From positions 162,059 through 226,058 of the forward strand of contig LSRX01001111.1 of NCBI GenBank assembly GCA_001939145.1: DNA of 64,000 nucleotides, written 5' to 3'. The stretch's first letter is position 1. Every line of letters begins with the position of its first letter. This stretch comes from Symbiodinium microadriaticum. Taxonomy: Eukaryota; Sar; Dinophyceae; Suessiales; Symbiodiniaceae. A program made the translations under genes and the position numbers. Shown in pieces: positions 57,641 to 64,000 of this stretch. A model generated the notes under the pieces. It was not told the DNA's origin, did no database searches, and saw only the letters and a list, made by a program, of their open reading frames with translations.

Positions 57641-58109
57641 TTACGAAGATCCAAGACCAGATCTACAGCAGTAGCCGCTGGAAGTGTTCTCTGCACTTTC
57701 GCGAATAGGAGCATGGCAGCTCAGGCGAGAACTCCTGGACTTTCTACATGCAATGCATGTTTGACATGCGCAAAGCAAGAGATCTGTACACATTGTGAAT
57801 TCTCCATCGGCGGACCGCTGGGTGCTTAAGGTGGCTGTGGTGGCAATGCAGCAGCACGTGCCCGCAGAATTTGATGGAATGACTTGCTGTCATGACCTTG
57901 CCGCTATGTCCGGGAATGAGATGGGGTCAGTCCTAAATTTGGCGCGAGCATCGTGCAATCCAAAATCCACTCATGCCGTACCCCGCATGCGGTAACATCC
58001 CGGCTTAAGCACGTTCCGTGCCAACGGCCCCGGGCTAAGCAACACTCACTGTCTGTTTAGAACTGTTGGCCATGCAAGTGCGGGTTGTCTCGTGCAACAC
58101 CGCAGCTCT

Positions 58110-58980
58110 TTACATGATGACCTCAGCATAACGCGGGAAGCCGTAGGGGTTCGCATCCAACAGGCCCATGGCGTTTTGGAAGTCTGGAACGCCCTCTCCG
58201 GGATCTTGCGAGGATTGTCCCCACACCTTAGCAGAACACCCGGAACTGTCCCACACTGCTACGGGCCATGTTCCATTGGATTGGGCGGGTTGGAAACCAC
58301 ATATCGTGTCACTGACCCTGTGACTGGGACGACGATTCTCGGTCAGTCACAGCCCTGAACTGGAGTGGCAACTGCCTTGCCACACGCTCGCCACTCGACA
58401 CTAGGGACGGTGATGGACGGTGCACAGTATCCTAGCTGACAAGCACCGGAGAACCGTTTTTCTCAATATCATCACTGAACCACGGCTGAATCAGGCGAGA
58501 GTCTGAAACAAACTCCTGAAAGCTTGTTGACCAAATAGATGATCTGACATCGTCATAATTCTGGATGTCAGTGGTGCGGTACGCAACACCATCTACCTTG
58601 AAAGAGATGGAGTTGTCCCCCAGGTCAAACCTAAGTGTGCGCACTTGTCGACGTGGAGACCAGCTGCAGACCATCCACTACGACTGCGACTGCTCCTTTG
58701 TGGGTAGAAGTGCCGGGCAACCCATACTCGTGGTAGTCCTGCGTCACGTCGAAAGGCACGATAATCCATTGATTGTGCTCGACGGCGATGCCGGTAAACA
58801 TGTTGGTCCAAATGCGAGACTGACCACCAGGACCTGTACCGGGACAGTGTTCTTCCCATCTTGGCACGTTCAGTCTTTCTAGGATTCGCGACCGGCTTCA
58901 GTCTGCCGAGGGTTCTGGGTGGGGGCCTGCCATGTTGCCCATGATTTCAAAGTCGAGCTCAACCCACGGATGTGTCTTCG
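58110..58980 (-). CDS. GH16-family glycoside hydrolase/transglycosylase, C-terminal exons
   Basis: GH16 enzymes cut or rearrange beta-1,3/1,4-glucans and related cell-wall glycans. The upstream exon (ending 58927 at a GC donor) carries THPWVELDFEIMGNMA, which contains the ExDxE catalytic signature (nucleophile Glu, assisting Asp, acid/base Glu). Exon 58833-58722 carries QSRIWTNMFTG and VPFDVTQDYHEYG. Exon 58630-58447 continues FDLGDNSISFKVDGVAYRTT, matching the TNVFT...DPTxDYHxY...FYVDG core seen in XTH and related GH16 proteins. Exon 58193-58110 (GVPDFQNAMGLLDANPYGFP) ends with a stop. Joins 58927/58833, 58722/58630 and 58447/58193 are phase-consistent, with acceptors AG before G. N-terminal exons lie above 58980. 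A frame containing AMGVTFAFTTY near 59010 fits the family but could not be joined. Secretion is expected, but no signal peptide was located. Confidence 0.84.
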
Positions 58981-59577
58981 TCCTCAGTATGTGGTGAAAG
59001 CAAAGGTCACCCCCATAGCCGTGGCAAAAATGCTGTTGAACAATCAACGTGCCTCAAAGTCCGTTTCGGCCCTATCGGAGCCGGCAAGATCTAATGATCT
59101 GCCCAGACGCTTATCGTACAGGCCGCCGTTGTTGGACAAATAGTAAGTGGTCACGACGCCAGGTCCAGGTGCTGCCTCTGGTTGTCTTCGTCGCGAGGGC
59201 TATCACTCAAGAGACTTGTCGGCACTGCCGAACGACCCGCACAAAACTGAGTGTCCGTCACACACTCTGATCGAGGGGTAATATGTAGCCCGATATATCC
59301 CGATATTGTGCGTACTCTACATACATGCATAGCCCGAGTGTCTGTAGGTGTAAGCCCGTCCCCGCCGAATAGTGTAAGACCACACTGCTAGCCCCTGCTC
59401 TTCCACCAGCACTCCAATAGTCAATAGTCACACTTACAGTCGATGTGTCAGTGTGTCTCGGTGCACCCATATTGACATCATTCAAGTCTGTATAGCTGTA
59501 TAGATGTCTGATAGGTTTGCATGCAAATGTGAGGATTATAGCACAGCAACAGGGATTGACAAAGACCGTGTGCACGC

Positions 59578-59610
59578 ACATGCGTGCGCGCACACACACA
59601 CACATGCAAG
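59578..59610. repeat. (CA)n-rich microsatellite
   Basis: CA/CG dinucleotide run in an unassigned stretch. Confidence 0.85.
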
Positions 59611-59708
59611 CGCAACAACAAGTGGCAAATGTATAATAGCCGCATGCACGGGCAGACGCATGTGTGTGAAACGGGATCGGGACATTAAACACCCAGCGAG
59701 CGCAACAG

Positions 59709-59947
59709 GCCTTGATCCGGACGGAATGGTAGCCTCTGCCGACGAAGTTGTGCAGCGCACTCAAGCGAGTGCCTGTTGGGTTCGCGACAACTTTCTTTCA
59801 AAACCCTGCTGCCAGAACTGCGAAAAGTTCAAGTTTCCCTTGGAATGCAAGTGTCATCTTGAGGTGCAGCATGCTAAATCGCACGAGTTGCCACACTGGT
59901 GCATGGACGGGCCATCGCATGAAATCCTGAACAAGGACTGCACGTGA
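59709..59947 (+). CDS. Cys-rich terminal exon
   Basis: The exon opens after GCAACAG before GC and runs 78 codons to TGA. Eight cysteines fall in the last 55 residues: ACWVRDNFLSKPCCQNCEKF, PLECKCHLEVQHAKSHELPH, WCMDGP and a final NKDCT. The spacing suggests a disulfide-bonded secreted or lumenal domain, or a metal-binding one. No family consensus fits. The frame is open further upstream to 59504, but that part includes the CA repeat and looks non-coding. Confidence 0.45.
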
Positions 59948-61747
59948 TGGTGAACAGAAAACATCGATTAAATCAGCTGTTCTGCGTCTCCCTCGTAAAC
60001 AAGCCTGGCGTCCTTGCAAGTTCATGTGACCTCCCTGTATCTCGCTGTCTCCTGCCCTCATACTTTTCTGAAGACAAAGCCTGTTCTGGAATGTCAGTTT
60101 AGAGCTGAGTTGTCGTCGACTCGCCGTGCGGTGCGGGAAAACTGCGCCCTGGACAGCCTTTGGTTTTTGGTGCCTTCATCTCAAAGCACAATCCTGGCTC
60201 CGGAAACACGAACAAAGCCCGAAGGAGCAGGACGACCTGACTGCGCATGTGCACGGGCGCAGAATAGAATCGCTGTTGCTAAGTTGCACTCTCCCTTTGT
60301 TGCATGAGCCGGCTCTTCTACACGGTCCTGCGCACCCCGTTTGACAGGTGGCAGCGCTGGGCAGAGTAGGCCACCTCGGCGATTTTCGGATACGCAGTGG
60401 GTCATCGTCAAGTGTTGTTTGCTCGAAGGCTTTACACTTCAGATTTACTTCGACTTCTTTGTTACTGTGGGCGTTGCTCTTTTCTGTGGGAACAGCCACA
60501 GCAGACACCCGAATGCTTGGCACGTCAAGGATCATAAATGGCAATTCCGAAAGTTAGGTACAATGGTTTCGTCGTCGCTCAATGTACGGCATCTCCTGAT
60601 GAAACCTTTGGTGTGTCGCTTCGACTTTCACGGCTGTCTAATTCTATTGCACTAGGGAGCATGTTTCCTCAACAAACGAATTGGCTGGATATTGCTTGGC
60701 CGTCAGGATCAAGCCGAGGTGCGGCCCACCCGCCGGCGTTGCAGGAGTTCGGGCAGCATACGGCCCAGCACGCGGTTTCGTCCCTGTTACCTGCTGATAA
60801 CGAAACACCACACACCATGCACCTAGGACTCCAGCTGGACTACATGCTCGGCCGGGTAGCCGCAATTCTCGCCGTTGTTGGCCCAAGAGCAGTCGCAGGA
60901 GATGACACCTGCAAGTGCAGGAATCTGCTAGGAGGCACGAAAGCTAAGAACCTTGGACCTTGGAGCTGCCATCCTGCCAAGAGGATCCCCAAGCAGAGTG
61001 GCAACCGAGCCATCTGCAGCAACCTCCAGAAAGCGCGTGCCGAAACTTTCAAGAGCTCTAGCTGCACATGACTGGCAAGAGGCGCCTGGGCGTAAAGAAA
61101 CAGCAGACCCAAGGCTCGACAAAGAGCCAGTACAGCTGCAGAATCAATACGAAGGAGTTCATCTCGTAGATGTACAGACATGCTCTTCGGCTAATGGGCT
61201 ACTAGCAGCATTCAGACGTTTCTATACAAAGAAACTGCGACCCACCTGTGCAGTAGCCTAGGCTTTGGGGTGGGGGCTCGACAAGCCACACACAGTAAGG
61301 AGCGCGCTTTCCCTATATTGCCGCTTGAAAAGACATCTCAGACGGTTTGGACCACCGACTGGGTCAAATCGGCGTAAGAGCTTCGAGGTATTCTTCCGAA
61401 CGATTCTGAATCCTCAAGGTTCCCAGTGTTGCCTCGTGGGCGCCGAAGTCAATGTGCCGCCTGCAGCAGGGAGTTGACAGAGTGATACGGAGTGCTTGTG
61501 CCGATGTCTTTACGGCTTGATTCTGACGTCGATTGATGCCCAGCGCTCACGTGAAACAAGCGCTCGAAGAAAGCCGTGACTTCGCACTGCAGATATTCGG
61601 AACCACTCCCCTCGCCGCCTTGTTGCAAGCAGCGTGGAGCTCTAGACAAAAAGAGTCTGCAAATTCACGGCGGAACTCGTGTGAAGAAAACTTCCATAAC
61701 TCCAAACTCCTCTTGCTGCAAGGGGCAGCCTGTACACCTCGAACAAA
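59948..61747. other. Mostly unassigned DNA with coding-like fragments
   Basis: On minus, a frame around 60350-60544 (MILDVPSIRVSAVAVPTEKS then an acidic/basic linker) and a short Cys/Trp block near 60860-60935 (VISCDCSWANNGENCGYPAE) look partly coding. On plus, a 177-codon frame at 60538-61071 overlaps them. I could not decide between strands. Confidence 0.3.
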
Positions 61748-62279
61748 TCACTCGTGACTTCCATGACCATGTGCAGCACCATGCGCTGCATGCCCGGAAT
61801 CCTCGTGGCCATGACCGTGGCCATGGTCCTCATGGCATGAATGCCCCTCGTGGCCTCCGTGGCCCTCATGTCCCTTATGCGCATCATGGCCATCATGTCC
61901 CTTATGCGCATCATGGCCATCATGTCCCTTATGCGCATCATGGCCATCGTGGCCATCGCAGCAGTGGCTGTCCCCACCATGCCCAGCGTGGGCACCATGT
62001 GAATCGTCTCCATGACCATGGCTTTGGCTGGGCATGAGTGCCTGCGTGGTTGCGCTGAGCCGGAACTTGACTGGCAAAGCAAAAGGCTTTATCATCTGGC
62101 CTGCTGAATGTCTTCCTTCTGGACGTCAGCAATGGGTTTGAAGACCTTGTACACACCTTCTGGCCGATGAACGGATGAGACAGCGTGGACTGCCGGAATC
62201 CGTTCGACTGCCCATACAAAGCGAAAAATAAAAGCAGCTAGGAGGCCATTCCCAGGCTTCGGTGCTTTGACGCCGAGAT
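61748..62279 (-). CDS. His-rich protein with a nine-residue GHDGHDAHK repeat
   Basis: Exon 62279 to about 62097 encodes LGVKAPKPGNGLLAAFIFRF, VWAVERIPAVHAVSSVHRPE and GVYKVFKPIADVQKEDIQQA. The following exon (62070-61748, stop TGA) starts KFRLSATTQAL, then SQSHGHGDDSHGAHAGHGGD, followed by three GHDGHDAHK-type units and a GHEGHGGHEGH/DHGHGHGHEDSGH tail to the C-terminus. Dense His/Asp/Gly is typical of zinc, nickel or copper buffering tails and transporter loops. The join needs a GA donor, or GC with a phase adjustment, and is tentative. Two other frames across the repeat are also open (Met-rich and plus-strand His/Pro-rich), as expected of a repeat with a length divisible by three. The His-rich frame is preferred for its flanking coding sequence. 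Confidence 0.5.
61870..61951. repeat. 27-bp tandem repeat, three copies
   Basis: The unit contains CATCATGTCCCTTATGCG and repeats three times almost exactly. It encodes GHDGHDAHK on the minus strand. Confidence 0.9.
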
Positions 62280-62289
62280 CTGTCAGCCT

Positions 62290-63945
62290 GGGAGTGCGGC
62301 CGAAGAGTTGATTCGGGGCAGATTCGTGACTCTACTCCCATCTTCTCCTGTAAGCAGTTTTGGTAGTTTCTTGGATGCGAATACATGTCGGAGTCCACAA
62401 GAAAAGCTGGCGAGTTGGCAGGCTCTCAGTTTGCAATATCCTGGCTTTGCAACCTAGATTGCGACGGCTCCCTGAAAGATGCCGATCCACGAGCATCCAG
62501 CTGCTATCTCTGGCAAGTAGCACAGTCTCCACAGGTGGGCAGCCCTCCTCCGGACAACGGACCTATGACGGGAAGGCTCGATAGAATACAATCGAGCGAG
62601 GTGGTTGGAGGCCGATGAGAAACGATTTCTAGCTGCGACGCGCTGATACACCCATGAATGGCTTCTCAACACATGCTTAAACTAACATTGCGCGTTTATC
62701 CTGAGCTTTTCAGGGTTCCGATGAGCTTCTCAACTCTGTCTGTAGTCTGTTTGGGTCTTTCACACGCGTCGCTTCTTGCTCTACATCTGAAACTATGCAT
62801 CAGTCCCGGCATTCCACAGCCGCTGCATGTTAACATTTTACGGAGGAGCACACAGGGTCTATCCCTACATCCTGGACTTGGTCTCACAAGCTACATCTGC
62901 GTGGCTGGCGCCGAGCCAGCACACTTTGCCAGCATGAAACCATGATTTTGATGCTGACACAGGCTGACGGCTCAACCTTGCACGGACACTGCTGTGACCT
63001 GTCTACAGCAGGGGCACATCGCTTCTTGCGTCTTCCCAAAATCAGACATCAAACGCTGTTGACTCGAATCTCTGAAACCATGCCGTCAGAATCCCTGACT
63101 CCCTGACCATCAACTCACGAGCTCGGTTGAGTTTGTTTTTTCTGTGTGAGGCCTGTACGGATGGAGAGCTCTGGGGTTTCTGGGCTACCGGTTTGAGCTG
63201 TTTGTCCTTTTGTCACAGTCTGAACCACAAACCCAAGTATTCCCCTGATAGTTCCTTCACAGAGATGACTTAGCATGTAGGCAAGACCCCAAATCTTGCA
63301 CTTCACAACAAGGTCGGATGGTCATGACAATACGATAATATCTTCTTTACACCTCCTCATAAAATACTATATCGGCTTCCTGGCGCCAGGCTAGCTCCAC
63401 CAATCATAGTACACAGCGCAGGTTGCGTCACTCGTCCTTTTCCTGAATAAAGATTCGACCGCACTAGCCAAATAGCTCCTTTCATACAGGGGGCATCTGA
63501 TTTTTCTCCTCCTGCATGCCGAAACGGAAGAGATGCTTAAGTCCCCATACACATTCTCCTAAGTTGTTGCACTGGCCTCTGACACGGACCAGGTGGTTGA
63601 TTTCCCCGCCGCAGCAAAAACTTCGTCAGCCCAGTCCTGGTGCAGAGCTTTTCACACATGTGCTTGCAAAGGTCTGAAAACTTCAGCTTCAACCGCTGGT
63701 GATCTACGAAGGCTACTGGGCAGCAGGGTATCTCTTTTGCTTGCTTGCCATACGTATGGGGGAGGGAACGCCCCCGCTCCACTGCGCGCAACGCGAGGCA
63801 TAAGTTGACTCGTCGGAGCAGGCAGGTTTGAAAGTACTACACTTTACCTCGCTTTGGGGCTTAGGAGACATGTCAGGTGCCCACCCCTGTGTAAGGAGCG
63901 TCTTGGGGAGACGTGACAATAATACCCCATACCTCGCGGTTAAGC
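62290..63945. other. Unassigned DNA
   Basis: Short overlapping open frames only. No motif, RNA gene or paired splice sites were recognised. Confidence 0.35.
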
Positions 63946-63949
63946 AGAT

Positions 63950-63969
63950 ACTCTCTCTCTCTCTCTCTG
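63950..63969. repeat. (CT)n dinucleotide run
   Basis: About ten CT units near the right edge. Confidence 0.9.
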
Positions 63970-64000
63970 CCTCTGCTGTTGCATCGAAACGTAAAGCGTG

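Noticed and set aside
1-64000. Dinoflagellate spliced-leader RNA gene or relic (core CCATTTTGGCTCAAG), tRNA, rRNA and CRISPR features
   Set aside because: Looked for by eye on both strands; no convincing match. Dedicated software could still find diverged tRNAs.

Overview
The window reads as nuclear DNA of a dinoflagellate, most likely a coral-symbiont type (Symbiodiniaceae). Three things point there. First, a nucleus-encoded, plastid-targeted ATP synthase subunit b' (CF0-II) carries a signal peptide plus transit-like leader. Second, recognisable genes are cut into many short exons whose acceptors are nearly always AG followed by G, and whose donors are GT, GC or occasionally GA, a known dinoflagellate habit. 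Third, base composition is mixed, simple repeats are abundant, and neighbouring genes often share a strand. No bacterial operon, rRNA, CRISPR or convincing tRNA was seen. Exon models come from reading frames, splice-site phase and family motifs by eye. No search was run.

Layout: 1-3 kb is mostly unassigned, with a plus-strand terminal exon pair (one membrane span, basic tail). A GAT/GAA satellite fills 3.3-5.65 kb. The minus-strand gene for ATP synthase b' lies at 6.0-6.6 kb. A plus-strand helical exon (7.3 kb), long unassigned DNA, and a plus-strand 240-residue ORF (13.1-13.9 kb) between twin ATGT/ATGC microsatellites follow. Then comes a tight same-strand (minus) cluster, transcribed from 26.7 kb toward 15.9 kb: a UAA/SLC35B nucleotide-sugar or PAPS transporter, a GDA1/CD39 apyrase, and a PPIL6-like cyclophilin.

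From 27.5 to 30.8 kb there are plus-strand exons of an unrecognised helical protein. At 31.4-32.8 kb (minus) lie an intronless HMG-box gene and a tiny acidic-protein gene. A SulP/SLC26 anion transporter with a C-terminal STAS domain spans 33.2-42.1 kb (minus). One of its introns holds same-strand ankyrin-repeat exons. At 44.2-45.1 kb (minus) is a protein with a TFIIS N-terminal (LW) domain. The remaining third holds partial gene models: a type II membrane protein (47.9-48.8 kb), several unrecognised exons on both strands, a GH16 glycoside hydrolase with its ExDxE catalytic motif (58.1-59.0 kb, minus), a Cys-rich C-terminal exon (59.7 kb, plus) and a His-rich protein (61.7-62.3 kb, minus).

The genes do not form one pathway. 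A loose theme is Golgi/secretory and membrane chemistry: nucleotide-sugar/PAPS import, nucleoside-diphosphate hydrolysis by apyrase (which in the Golgi recycles the by-product of glycosylation), anion transport and glycan hydrolysis. The UAA transporter and apyrase being adjacent on one strand is suggestive, but co-function is only an inference.
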